DNA of 64,000 bases from an uncultured Hungatella sp. (GTDB taxonomy: Bacteria > Bacillota > Clostridia > Lachnospirales > Lachnospiraceae): the NCBI GenBank assembly GCA_910588505.1, contig CAJUPQ010000003.1:1-64000 (forward strand), written 5' to 3'. The notes under the pieces were generated by a model. It did no database searches and was not told the DNA's origin. It saw only the letters and a program-made list of their open reading frames with translations. This document shows positions 16,340-24,314 of the stretch, one piece after another. Position 1 is the stretch's first letter. Every line of letters starts with the position of its first letter. A program made the translations under genes and the position numbers.

Positions 16340-17344
16340 ATGGAAGCCAAAACAAAGGATCTTTGGGTATTTGTAGAAACAAATGAGGATGGAAGTGCCA
16401 AAAATGTAGGGATTGAACTGTTGACTCCCGGCAGGGAAATGGCAGATAAACAAGGCGGAAGCCTGGTTGCGGTAGTAATTGGAAATAATGTGGATGAGGC
16501 AGTTCGGGATGCAGGTATTCATGGCGCAGATAAGATAATTGTGGTGGATGGTTCTGAATATGGACATTATACAACAGATGCATATACCATTGCCCTGGTA
16601 AGTCTGGTAGAAAAGTACGGCCCTACCAGTATGCTCATTGGTGCAACAAATAATGGAAGGGATTTAGGCCCCAGGGTATCCTGTCGTTTAAAGACAGGAT
16701 TGACAGCCGACTGTACAGGCCTGGATGTAGATGAAGAAACCGGTAATGTTGCCTGGACTCGTCCTGCTTTCGGCGGCAATCTCATGGCTACGATCCTGTG
16801 TCCTAATAATCGCCCGCAGATAGGAACTGTTCGCCCCGGTGTATTTAAGAAGTGTGAGCCGGTGGAGACGAAAGCGGAGATTATCAAAGAAGATATCCAC
16901 GTTTCCAGGGAACAGATTCGTACTCGGGTATTGGAAATCATTAAGGAGATGGAAAGCGAAAATGTGGATTTGGAAGGGGCAGAAATCATTGTGGCCGGGG
17001 GACGTGGCGTAGGCAGTCCGGCAGGATTTGCTCCTTTACGTGAGATGGCGGAAGTTTTAGGAGCTACCGTTGGCGCTTCCCGTGCAGCGGTGGATGCAGG
17101 GTGGATTTCCCACAGCCATCAGGTAGGACAGACTGGCAAGACGGTTGGCCCAAAACTGTACATAGCATGTGGCATCTCAGGCGCAATACAGCATACGGCT
17201 GGCATGAGCAGTTCGGAATGCATTGTGGCGATTAACAAGGATCCGGATGCACCGATTTTCGATGTGGCAGATTATGGCGTAGTAGGCGATCTGTTTGAAG
17301 TGCTGCCTGTGCTGACAGAGGAAATTAAAAAAGCCAGAAGCTGA
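16340..17344 (+). CDS. etfA: Electron-transfer flavoprotein alpha subunit (FixB-like)
   Basis: A 334-residue canonical EtfA. The C-terminal FAD domain is intact with ASRAAVDAGW, QVGQTGKTVGPKLYIACGIS and IVAINKDPDAPIFDVADYG. The start at 16340 is preferred over an upstream in-frame ATG inside etfB because GGGAGGGGAG lies just before it. It pairs with the etfB at 15520 (16 bases apart). A stable hairpin without a T-run follows at 17365. Confidence 0.88.
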   Translation: MEAKTKDLWVFVETNEDGSAKNVGIELLTPGREMADKQGGSLVAVVIGNNVDEAVRDAGIHGADKIIVVDGSEYGHYTTDAYTIALVSLVEKYGPTSMLIGATNNGRDLGPRVSCRLKTGLTADCTGLDVDEETGNVAWTRPAFGGNLMATILCPNNRPQIGTVRPGVFKKCEPVETKAEIIKEDIHVSREQIRTRVLEIIKEMESENVDLEGAEIIVAGGRGVGSPAGFAPLREMAEVLGATVGASRAAVDAGWISHSHQVGQTGKTVGPKLYIACGISGAIQHTAGMSSSECIVAINKDPDAPIFDVADYGVVGDLFEVLPVLTEEIKKARS

Positions 17345-17364
17345 TAAATATGGGATTGTTTATC

Positions 17365-17386
17365 GAGCCGCTCAAGGGAGCGGCTC
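17365..17386 (+). promoter_or_regulatory. Intercistronic hairpin between etfA and nfnA
   Basis: GAGCCGCTC (17365-17373) and GAGCGGCTC (17378-17386) form a perfect 9-bp stem with an AAGG loop. No T-run follows, so it may stabilise or process the transcript, or partly attenuate it, rather than terminate. Confidence 0.55.
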
Positions 17387-17416
17387 AATCTATAAAAGGC
17401 TTACAGGGAGAAAATC

Positions 17417-18307
17417 ATGTACAAGATTACAAAGAAAGAAAAACTTGCAGATAACATCTATCTTATGGATATAGAAGCGCCACGTGTAGCAAAAAGATGT
17501 GAACCTGGTCAATTTGTCATTGCCAAAACAGGGGAGAGGGGAGAGCGTATTCCGCTGACAATCTGCGACTATGACCGGAAGAAGGGAACCGTGACCATCG
17601 TTTTTCAGATTGTCGGGGCATCTACAAAGAAGATGGCTTTGCTGAAAAAGGGAGATTATTTCCAGGATTTTGTTGGACCTTTGGGGAAAATGTCAGTATT
17701 TATCCATGAAGATTTAGAGGTTTTAAAAGGTAAGAAGGTGCTATTTGTAGCAGGAGGCGTAGGAGCGGCTCCTGTGTATCCACAGGTTAAATGGTTCAGA
17801 AATCATGGAATGGATGCGGATGTAATCGTAGGGGCAAAGACAAGAGATATGCTGATTTTGGAAGAACAGATGCGGGAAGTGGCGGGAAATCTTTATATCA
17901 CCACGGATGATGGCTCCTATGTGAGAAAAGGACTGGTAACTGATGTGGTGAAAGACTTGGTACAAAATCAAGGAAAGCATTATGATTTATGTGTGGCTAT
18001 TGGTCCGATGATTATGATGAAATTTGTATGCCTTTTGACAAAAGAACTGGATATCCCTACCATTGTCAGTATGAACCCTATTATGGTGGATGGAACAGGG
18101 ATGTGCGGTGCCTGCCGGTTGACAGTTGGGAATGAGGTGAAATTTGCATGTGTAGACGGACCGGAGTTTGACGGACATCTGGTAAATTTTGATGAAGCTA
18201 TGAAGCGTCAGCAGATGTACAGAACTCAAGAAGGTCGGGAATTGCTGAGACTGCAGGAGGGAGATTCTCACCATGGCGGCTGTGGATACCCAGGAGGTGA
18301 TAAATGA
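17417..18307 (+). CDS. nfnA: NADH-dependent ferredoxin:NADP+ oxidoreductase small subunit (NfnA type)
   Basis: A 296-residue ferredoxin-reductase-like subunit with FAD loop RIPLTI, NAD site VAGGVGAAPVYPQ, and a C-terminal 2Fe-2S motif with cysteines in GTGMCGACRLTVG and KFACVDGP. NfnAB couples NADH and reduced ferredoxin to NADP+ reduction by bifurcation. The next gene is the partner and overlaps by 4 bases. Homologous subunits also serve as dihydroorotate dehydrogenase or sulfide dehydrogenase partners, but the nfnB neighbour supports Nfn. A second chromosomal copy is likely in such hosts, making this an element-borne version. Confidence 0.85.
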   Translation: MYKITKKEKLADNIYLMDIEAPRVAKRCEPGQFVIAKTGERGERIPLTICDYDRKKGTVTIVFQIVGASTKKMALLKKGDYFQDFVGPLGKMSVFIHEDLEVLKGKKVLFVAGGVGAAPVYPQVKWFRNHGMDADVIVGAKTRDMLILEEQMREVAGNLYITTDDGSYVRKGLVTDVVKDLVQNQGKHYDLCVAIGPMIMMKFVCLLTKELDIPTIVSMNPIMVDGTGMCGACRLTVGNEVKFACVDGPEFDGHLVNFDEAMKRQQMYRTQEGRELLRLQEGDSHHGGCGYPGGDK

Positions 18308-19701
18308 TGAATATGTTAAAAAAAGTTCCGGTTCGCGAGCAGGATCCAAAGGTAAGGGCGACAAATTTTGAAGAGGTCTGTTTAGGATACAGTAAAGAGG
18401 AGGCTATGGAGGAGGCTTCCAGATGTTTGAATTGCAAAAATGCGAAATGTATGGGAGGCTGTCCTGTCTCTATTGATATTCCGGGTTTTATAAAAGAGGT
18501 GGAAGCAGAAAATTTTGAAACAGCAGCCAGAATAATCGCCAGATCCTCTGCTCTTCCGGCTGTGTGTGGGCGTGTATGCCCACAGGAAAGCCAATGTGAG
18601 GGACAGTGTGTTAGAGGAATCAAGGGTGAGCCGGTTTCTATCGGAAAGTTGGAACGGTTTGTGGCAGACTGGTCCCGGGAGAATGGAATTGTGCCGGAAG
18701 TACCAGAAAACATGAACGGGAAGAAAGTGGCAGTCATTGGTTCTGGACCTTCCGGATTAACTTGTGCAGGCGATCTGGCTAAAATGGGATATGAAGTAAC
18801 TATTTTTGAGGCCCTTCATGAGCCTGGTGGAGTGCTTCTGTATGGAATTCCGGAGTTTCGTCTTCCGAAAGAAAGTGTAGTAAAACCAGAGATAGAGAAT
18901 GTAAAAAAACTGGGAGTGAAGATTGAAACCAATGTGATCATCGGAAAGTCAGCGACTATTGATGAACTTTTGGATGAGGAAGGCTTTGATGCAGTATTTA
19001 TTGGTTCAGGAGCCGGACTGCCGATGTTTATGGGGATTCCTGGAGAGAATGCTAACGGCGTGTTTTCAGCCAATGAGTATTTAACCAGAAGTAATTTAAT
19101 GAAAGCATTTCGAGATGATTATGATACTCCTATTGTAGTGGGAAAGAAAGTGGCAGTGGTTGGCGGCGGCAATGTAGCGATGGATGCTGCCAGAACAGCC
19201 CTGCGCCTTGGGGCAGACGTACATATTGTTTACAGGAGAAGTGAAGCGGAACTTCCGGCAAGAGCGGAGGAAGTACACCATGCAAAGGAAGAGGGAATTA
19301 TCTTTGATCTGTTGGTTAATCCTACGGAAATTCTTGTAAATAGTGATGGCTGGGTAAAGGGGATGCGCTGCATCCGTATGGAACTGGGAGAACCGGATGC
19401 CTCGGGAAGAAGGAGACCGGTGCCTGTTGAGGGCTCGGAGTTTGTTATGGATGTGGATACTGTTATTATGGCGTTGGGAACATCGCCTAACCCATTGATT
19501 TCCAGTACTACGAAAGGCCTGGAGGTAAACCGAAGAAAATGTATTGTGGCAGATGAGTTAAACGGAAAAACTAGCAAAAAAGGAGTATATGCTGGCGGCG
19601 ATGCAGTAACTGGAGCGGCTACAGTGATTCTTGCCATGGAAGCAGGGCGGGCAGGAGCTAGGGGAATACATGAATATTTGACAGAAACAATTAGAGAATA
19701 G
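18304..19701 (+). CDS. nfnB: NfnB-type large subunit (glutamate synthase small-chain family)
   Basis: A 465-residue protein with N-terminal cysteines for two 4Fe-4S clusters (CLNCKNAKCMGGCP and AVCGRVCPQESQCEGQC), an FAD site (VIGSGPSGLTCAGDLA) and an NADPH site (VVGGGNVAMDAARTALRLGA). It lacks the large GltB subunit nearby and follows nfnA with an ATGATG overlap, so it is the Nfn large subunit rather than glutamate synthase. With FixCX-Etf it gives the cargo its own route between NADH, NADPH and ferredoxin. Last cargo gene. Confidence 0.87.
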   Translation: MMNMLKKVPVREQDPKVRATNFEEVCLGYSKEEAMEEASRCLNCKNAKCMGGCPVSIDIPGFIKEVEAENFETAARIIARSSALPAVCGRVCPQESQCEGQCVRGIKGEPVSIGKLERFVADWSRENGIVPEVPENMNGKKVAVIGSGPSGLTCAGDLAKMGYEVTIFEALHEPGGVLLYGIPEFRLPKESVVKPEIENVKKLGVKIETNVIIGKSATIDELLDEEGFDAVFIGSGAGLPMFMGIPGENANGVFSANEYLTRSNLMKAFRDDYDTPIVVGKKVAVVGGGNVAMDAARTALRLGADVHIVYRRSEAELPARAEEVHHAKEEGIIFDLLVNPTEILVNSDGWVKGMRCIRMELGEPDASGRRRPVPVEGSEFVMDVDTVIMALGTSPNPLISSTTKGLEVNRRKCIVADELNGKTSKKGVYAGGDAVTGAATVILAMEAGRAGARGIHEYLTETIRE

Positions 19702-20023
19702 GATTTTACGCAAGGGGATTAGATATTTTGGTGGGCAGCAATAAGTAATTCCCTTGCTTTGGGGGAAAGTTTGTTAAAGGTAAAGAGTATCATTGCTATT
19801 GTACAAGTAATACGATTAGATTCAGGGCGAAATAAAGCAGATGAATGTTGAATTCATAGGTCTTTATATCGTCCTGTTTTATTTATTAAGAATAAAGAGC
19901 AAAAGCGGGAGAAGTCTCTATCATAGATATTAATCCTGGAAATGGCCGTAGCGGGGTGTCCGGGATAGCTATGGAACACGCATATGATGAAAATTTGTAA
20001 GTGTTATTTGAAATATGAGGTAA
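19702..20023 (+). other. Non-coding gap between cargo and ICE regulator
   Basis: No convincing gene. GCAAGGG (19710-19716) and CCCTTGC (19751-19757) could form a long-loop hairpin just after nfnB. The rest is A/T-rich. This is the cargo-backbone junction, but no direct repeats or insertion-sequence ends were recognised. Confidence 0.5.
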
Positions 20024-20029
20024 ATGAAT

Positions 20030-20728
20030 ATGAAGAAATGGGTATTGATTGTAGGATATAATTTAGACTGGAAAAAGAATATACGGCAGGAATGTATAAA
20101 ATATGGTATGGCTATTCATATGCTATCCGATATGATAGAGGCTATCAAGGAACTGGTGGAGGAAAACAGCTATTTATTGATAGTTCTTTGTGTCTCCTGC
20201 TCTGTTGATCTTCACCAGCTAAAACTTATCCGTAAGCTGACACAGGCTCCCGTTCTTGTAATGAGTGAAAAATATGATGGAGTGGAGAAAATAGCGGCTA
20301 TAGAAGCAGGAGCAGACGAGTATATCCAGAGGCCAAAAAATATCAGGGAAAGTCTTGCAAGCTGCTATGCGTTGATAAGGCGTTTTACGGGATGGAACTG
20401 TCAGGACACTCATATGGCGGATAGCAGCCTGCAGGGGAATATAATTATCAACGAAAGCTATCATCGAATCTATGTTCATGAACAGGAACTGAGTCTCACA
20501 CGCCAGGAATTTTCTTTCTTTTGCTTGCTCGCGTCTAATCCAAACCGTGTATTTACCCATGAACAGCTGTTTCAGAAAGTGTGGGGCAGTGAATATGTCC
20601 CGACAGAGAATTGTATCCATTCCTGTGTCCGCAGAATCCGAAGAAAACTGGAAGAGATACCAGGATGTACCTGTACGATTGAAAACTTACGTGGAATAGG
20701 ATATTCTTTTCGCGCAAATACAGAATAG
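20030..20728 (+). CDS. OmpR-type winged-helix regulator with a degenerate receiver
   Basis: A 232-residue protein. The C-terminal DNA-binding domain is a good OmpR/PhoB winged helix (about 135-230; LTRQEFSFFCLLASNPNRVF and RRIRRKLEE...IENLRGIGYSF). The receiver-like half lacks the acidic pocket (VLIVGYN instead of VDDE), has cysteine where the phospho-aspartate should be (LLIVLCVS, C54), and has arginine for the conserved lysine (ADEYIQRP). Phosphorylation-independent action is expected. The start at 20030 has GAGG 9 bases upstream; the ATG at 20024 is too close. It probably controls ICE genes. No kinase is adjacent. Confidence 0.8.
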   Translation: MKKWVLIVGYNLDWKKNIRQECIKYGMAIHMLSDMIEAIKELVEENSYLLIVLCVSCSVDLHQLKLIRKLTQAPVLVMSEKYDGVEKIAAIEAGADEYIQRPKNIRESLASCYALIRRFTGWNCQDTHMADSSLQGNIIINESYHRIYVHEQELSLTRQEFSFFCLLASNPNRVFTHEQLFQKVWGSEYVPTENCIHSCVRRIRRKLEEIPGCTCTIENLRGIGYSFRANTE

Positions 20729-20734
20729 TTCCCA

Positions 20735-20768
20735 AAACAGCCCTGTCTATTTCGATGGGGCTGTTTTT
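20735..20768 (+). terminator. Terminator after the OmpR-type regulator
   Basis: AAACAGCCC (20735-20743) and GGGCTGTTT (20758-20766) form a perfect 9-bp stem running into a T-run. Between this and the next terminator (20994) there are about 220 A/T-rich bases without a supported gene; a short transcript there is possible. Confidence 0.8.
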
Positions 20769-20993
20769 GTCGAAATTTGCGCTATTTGACGACTTTGTGA
20801 CAGTCTGAGACCAGATTTCTGACAGTTTTCCCGTTTATACTTGTTTATGTAACATAAATTTTGGGGAAAGCGAAAAAGTGGTGTGAATTTTTCTGTTTCC
20901 TTCGCCTGGGAAAGAGAGAAACACCAATTGATATTTGCCAATAAATTAAAGCAAAACAAGGACAAACAGCTAATAAAACACAAAAAAATCTAT

Positions 20994-21030
20994 GCCGCAT
21001 CTGGTATCTGCCGGATGCGGCTTTTCTTTT
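20994..21030 (+). terminator. Terminator upstream of the sigma-like gene
   Basis: GCCGCATC (20994-21001) and GATGCGGC (21014-21021) are perfectly complementary and followed by TTTTCTTTT. It lies about 100 bases before the sigma-like gene, so it either ends a small RNA or attenuates read-through into the excision module. Confidence 0.8.
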
Positions 21031-21129
21031 GTCGTTTTTTGGAGGAATCTGTCATAGTTCTCCGGTGCCGTTCACCGCCTTCGAAATTCTGAAACTCGTC
21101 AACATTTCAGAATTTCGGAGGAAAACGTA

Positions 21130-21576
21130 ATGTCAGAAAAAAATTTCTATTTATACATAGACGGGCTGGCGGTACAGGTCAGCAAGGAGGTTTACAGGGA
21201 ATACAAACGTGCAGAGGATAAGGAACGCTATTTCATGAAACGCCTAAAAACAGGACGGTTTGTGGTGGATGAAAAGAATCAGACCGTTACCTATGTTCCG
21301 GGAAGGGAGACTTCTTACGAACGGCTTTTGGAAGAGGACTGGGCCTTTGCTGCCCATGGAGAGTCGATGGACGATATCATGGTCAAGGCACATCTTATAG
21401 AAACCTTGGAAATGGCTTTACAAACCCTGACGGATGAAGAACTGGACTTGATTCGGAAGATTTTCTATCTGGAAAAGTCAGAACGGGAGGTAAGCGCTGC
21501 CTATCATCTTACACAGACGGCCATCCATAAGAGGAAAAAGAAAATACTGAAGAAATTAAAAAAATTTTTTGAATAA
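21130..21576 (+). CDS. ICE-type sigma-70-like helix-turn-helix protein
   Basis: A 148-residue basic protein. The C-terminal half matches sigma region 4 as seen in the small sigma-like ORFs of Tn916/Tn1549-type elements: ETLEMALQTLTDEELDLIRK, then SEREVSAAYHLTQTAIHKRK and a lysine-rich tail (KKKILKKLKKFFE). The N-terminal part (YLYIDGLAVQVSKEVYREYK) is the conserved opening of these element proteins. It is located before the recombinases, where such proteins control excision or transfer genes. The start is preceded by GGAGGAAAACGTA. Confidence 0.8.
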   Translation: MSEKNFYLYIDGLAVQVSKEVYREYKRAEDKERYFMKRLKTGRFVVDEKNQTVTYVPGRETSYERLLEEDWAFAAHGESMDDIMVKAHLIETLEMALQTLTDEELDLIRKIFYLEKSEREVSAAYHLTQTAIHKRKKKILKKLKKFFE

Positions 21577-21702
21577 TCTGGTTTTCAAATCTGCTTTTCG
21601 TTACCGAACCTTATGAGGGGGATTTACACCCGCTTATGAACCTTGAAAAACAACAGGATACATATCTGTTTATAAATCATCAGTATCCAAGTTTCTTCTG
21701 CT

Positions 21703-22135
21703 GTGCGGGGCCGAGGGATCGGCAAGCGGCCCAGGCACGGACGCGATGACTGCCTGCGGGACTGGACAGGAGGTGACGATGACCTCCTGTCAGGAATCCG
21801 TCAACAAGATAACATCAAAGGCACGAGTGGGAACCCGAAGGGCCTGTAACCGGCACTGGTAATGCCGGAACCGCCATGAGCCGCCAGCAGATGGAGAACC
21901 AGAAAATATTCCCGTACCCCAGGGTAAAAGGGGGATACTATGGGCACGGCGTAGGCAGCTTAGTCAACTGCCGCTACCTGTTGTTGGTATCATGGCGCTT
22001 ATGAACCGTAGGCGGCTTGGATATTCCCGTGCCGGGGGTGAGCAGTAGGGCAATCCCGTTGCCTGAGAATACGGCACAGAAATGGATGCGGCAGAGACTT
22101 CTAGGAGTCTTGTGCTACACAGATGGTTGATATCA
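21703..22135 (+). ncRNA. Highly structured non-coding RNA candidate (possible group II intron 5' remnant)
   Basis: About 430 bases without a credible ORF but rich in strong helices: ACAGGAGGT/ACCTCCTGT (21766-21774/21782-21790, perfect, 7-base loop), CCGGCA/TGCCGG around CTGGTAA near 21850, GTAGGCAG with CTGCCGCTAC (about 21950-21980), and GGGCACGG pairing at distance with CCGTGCC. It begins with GTGCG (21703-21707), the 5' signature of group II introns, and the G-rich, multi-helix style resembles intron domain I. No reverse transcriptase or domain V (GAGC...GTTC with tetraloop) follows before 22184. Either a truncated intron or an independent ICE RNA. Confidence 0.5.
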
Positions 22136-22183
22136 TAGGACAATCAGATATTTTCATATTTATAGAGAAGAGAGAACCGGGAG

Positions 22184-22444
22184 GTGCTTAATATAGAGGG
22201 ATTATCAAAATGGGAGGATTTAAAGAAAATAGATGTTCAATCGATCAATAAAGAAGATTTAACAGATATCCGAAATGTATTGATTGATCCAGGGCTGAGG
22301 AAGGAAGAACGGATTATGGATTTTATTATGCAGATAAAAAATCCATATCTGTTTAGATGTGGAAATCTGGTGGTGCAGTCTGTATTTGCAGATACGGATG
22401 TGACGCTGACAGACAGATTAAAACAGTACTTTAAAACTGTATGA
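22184..22444 (+). CDS. Small ICE-associated protein of unknown function
   Basis: An 86-residue (GTG start) acidic protein, IEGLSKWEDLKKIDVQSINK near the start and DRLKQYFKT at the end. It resembles the short DUF6870-type proteins that often precede serine recombinases in Clostridial elements; this assignment is from memory of the pattern. The start is uncertain: GGGAGG overlaps the GTG, and an in-frame TAG at 22163 limits extension. It lies between the structured RNA and the first recombinase. Confidence 0.55.
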   Translation: MLNIEGLSKWEDLKKIDVQSINKEDLTDIRNVLIDPGLRKEERIMDFIMQIKNPYLFRCGNLVVQSVFADTDVTLTDRLKQYFKTV

Positions 22445-22591
22445 TAGAAAGAAAACATATTAGGAAATATATAGACATAGCCTGTATTTTATGGTAGACT
22501 AAGTACAGGGCAGATAGAAATAGTGATAAAGAAAATTAGACCATTCTAATGTGTTTTTCTGACGGATTACACGATTAGGAGGTCTTTTATT

Positions 22592-24310
22592 TTGCAAAAA
22601 AAGAAAGGGATTGCAGGGGAAGAAACAATATACCAAGGGGCTATTTATATTCGGCTGTCAAAGGAAGATGGAGATAAGCAGGAAAGCAACAGTATCACGA
22701 ACCAAAGGGAATTAATTTATGGGTTTTTGAAAAATAAACCGGATATTCAGGTCTGCAGAGAGCGAGTGGATGATGGGTATAGTGGAATTAATTTTGACAG
22801 ACCTGGGATTAAACAGCTTTTAGAAGAGGTTAAGGCAGGCGAAATCAACTGTATTATAGTGAAGGATCTGTCCCGTTTTGGCCGTAACTACATTGAGACA
22901 GGAAGATATATCCAACAGATATTTCCGTTCCTGGGAGTTCGGTTTATCGCAATTAATGACGGCTATGACAGCGCCCGTCTGGAAAGCAGGGCGGATAATA
23001 TTATCCTGCCGTTCCGCAACCTGATGAACGATTCCTACTGCAGAGACATTTCTATCAAAGTACGCAGCCAGATTGAAGTGCGGCAAAGAAAGGGGGATTA
23101 CATCGGGAGCTTTCCTGTGTATGGATATTTCAGGGATAAGGAGCATAAAGGGCGGCTGATCATTGATGAGACAGCCGCAGCAGTGGTGCGGGATATTTTT
23201 GCCATGAAGATTGCAGGAAAAAACCACAAAAGGATTGCAGACTATCTGAATGAACGGGGAGTTCCTTCCCCCATGGAATACAAAGCTTTGCTGAATTGGC
23301 GTTACAGTACATCCTTTAAGCTTAAGCCCAAAGCAAAATGGTCGGCTATGGCAGTAGAACGGATATTAAAAAATGAGATTTATACCGGAACCATGGTTCA
23401 AGGAAAGGAAAAGACTTTAAATTATAAGGTGAAGAAACGGATTAAAGTGGCAAAAGAGGACTGGATACGGGTAGAGGATACCCATGAGCCGGTTATTTCA
23501 AAAGAGGATTTTACCCTTGTCCAAAAGCTGCTCCTATGGGATACCAGGACATCCCCGAAAGAGCAGGAAGTGTATCTCTTTGCCGGGCTTTTATACTGTG
23601 GGGACTGTAATGAGGCCATGGTACGGAAAAAGCAGCGTACAGGCAAAAAAGAATATACCTATTATATGTGTTCCGGGAATAAAAAGGATAAAACCGTATG
23701 CAACAGCCATCGTATCAAAGAGAATGATTTAAAGGAAATAGTCCTTAAAATGCTTCGCATCCATGTTTTTCTTGTGTGTTCTCTGGAAGGCTTGTTAAAA
23801 GCAATTAAGGATTTGCCGCTGCAGGAACATGAAGTGAAAAAAAGGCAGGGACAGCTTGAGAGACGGAAAGAAGAACTGTTACGTATCCAGAAACTAAAAC
23901 TTTCCTTGTACGAAGATTACAAAGAGGGCCTTCTTACGAAAAAAGATTATATGGAGATGAGGGAGGATTATGAAACTGTCTGTCTGGAGATGGAGGAAGC
24001 GATCCGCCTGCTGGAAGAGGAAATAGATTCTTTTGTTCAGGGGCAATCTTCCCACAATAACTGGATCGACCATTTCAAAAGAGCAGGAAATGTGACGGAA
24101 CTAAGCCGGAGCCTTCTTATTTTAACCATTGATAAGATACTTGTGTTTGATAATGGAATAATCCGTATTCATTTCCGGTATCAGAATGAATTTGCGGCGG
24201 CAGTGAGAAGCCTGGAAGAGATCGCTGCAGAAGCTTCCAATAAAAGCGGGATGTCTGAGAGGGAACATAAGGCACTCCAATCGTTTCTAGCAGCAGCAAG
24301 GGAGGCGTGA
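22592..24310 (+). CDS. Large serine recombinase 1
   Basis: A 572-residue recombinase. The resolvase domain has the catalytic serine in YIRLSKED (S23), the DDGYSGINFDRPG segment and KDLSRFGRNYIETGRY. A recombinase domain follows (about 200-320, GVPSPMEY), then a zinc ribbon (LLYCGDCNEAM...MCSG...CNSHR) and a coiled-coil C-terminus (about 395-470). The TTG start has AGGAGG 10 bases upstream. First of three tandem recombinases, 4 bases before the second. All key residues are present, so it should be active. Confidence 0.9.
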   Translation: MQKKKGIAGEETIYQGAIYIRLSKEDGDKQESNSITNQRELIYGFLKNKPDIQVCRERVDDGYSGINFDRPGIKQLLEEVKAGEINCIIVKDLSRFGRNYIETGRYIQQIFPFLGVRFIAINDGYDSARLESRADNIILPFRNLMNDSYCRDISIKVRSQIEVRQRKGDYIGSFPVYGYFRDKEHKGRLIIDETAAAVVRDIFAMKIAGKNHKRIADYLNERGVPSPMEYKALLNWRYSTSFKLKPKAKWSAMAVERILKNEIYTGTMVQGKEKTLNYKVKKRIKVAKEDWIRVEDTHEPVISKEDFTLVQKLLLWDTRTSPKEQEVYLFAGLLYCGDCNEAMVRKKQRTGKKEYTYYMCSGNKKDKTVCNSHRIKENDLKEIVLKMLRIHVFLVCSLEGLLKAIKDLPLQEHEVKKRQGQLERRKEELLRIQKLKLSLYEDYKEGLLTKKDYMEMREDYETVCLEMEEAIRLLEEEIDSFVQGQSSHNNWIDHFKRAGNVTELSRSLLILTIDKILVFDNGIIRIHFRYQNEFAAAVRSLEEIAAEASNKSGMSEREHKALQSFLAAAREA

Positions 24311-24314
24311 TAAG

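Larger units (their letters stand above)
5147..19701 (+). other. ICE-borne reductive/electron-transfer cargo cluster
   Basis: Fourteen genes, thirteen on one strand, divergent from a TetR repressor and flanked on both sides by ICE backbone genes. In order: OYE-family flavoenzyme, LuxR-type protein, VOC protein, EtfB and EtfA of a degenerate type, fumarate-reductase-family flavoprotein, SDR, small membrane protein, FixC, FixX, EtfB, EtfA, NfnA, NfnB. Internal terminators at 8600 and 13458 and a hairpin at 17365 divide it into transcription blocks. It combines candidate C=C and C=O reductases with complete modules that split NADH electrons and interconvert NADH, NADPH and ferredoxin. Substrate unknown. 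Confidence 0.75.

Noticed and set aside
20883..21092. 69-residue ORF before the sigma-like gene
   Set aside because: It runs through the terminator at 20994-21030 and has no ribosome site.
21703..22183. Complete group II intron
   Set aside because: The 5' GTGCG and domain-I-like helices are suggestive, but no domain V hairpin, domain VI or reverse transcriptase is visible, so only a remnant or a different RNA can be claimed.
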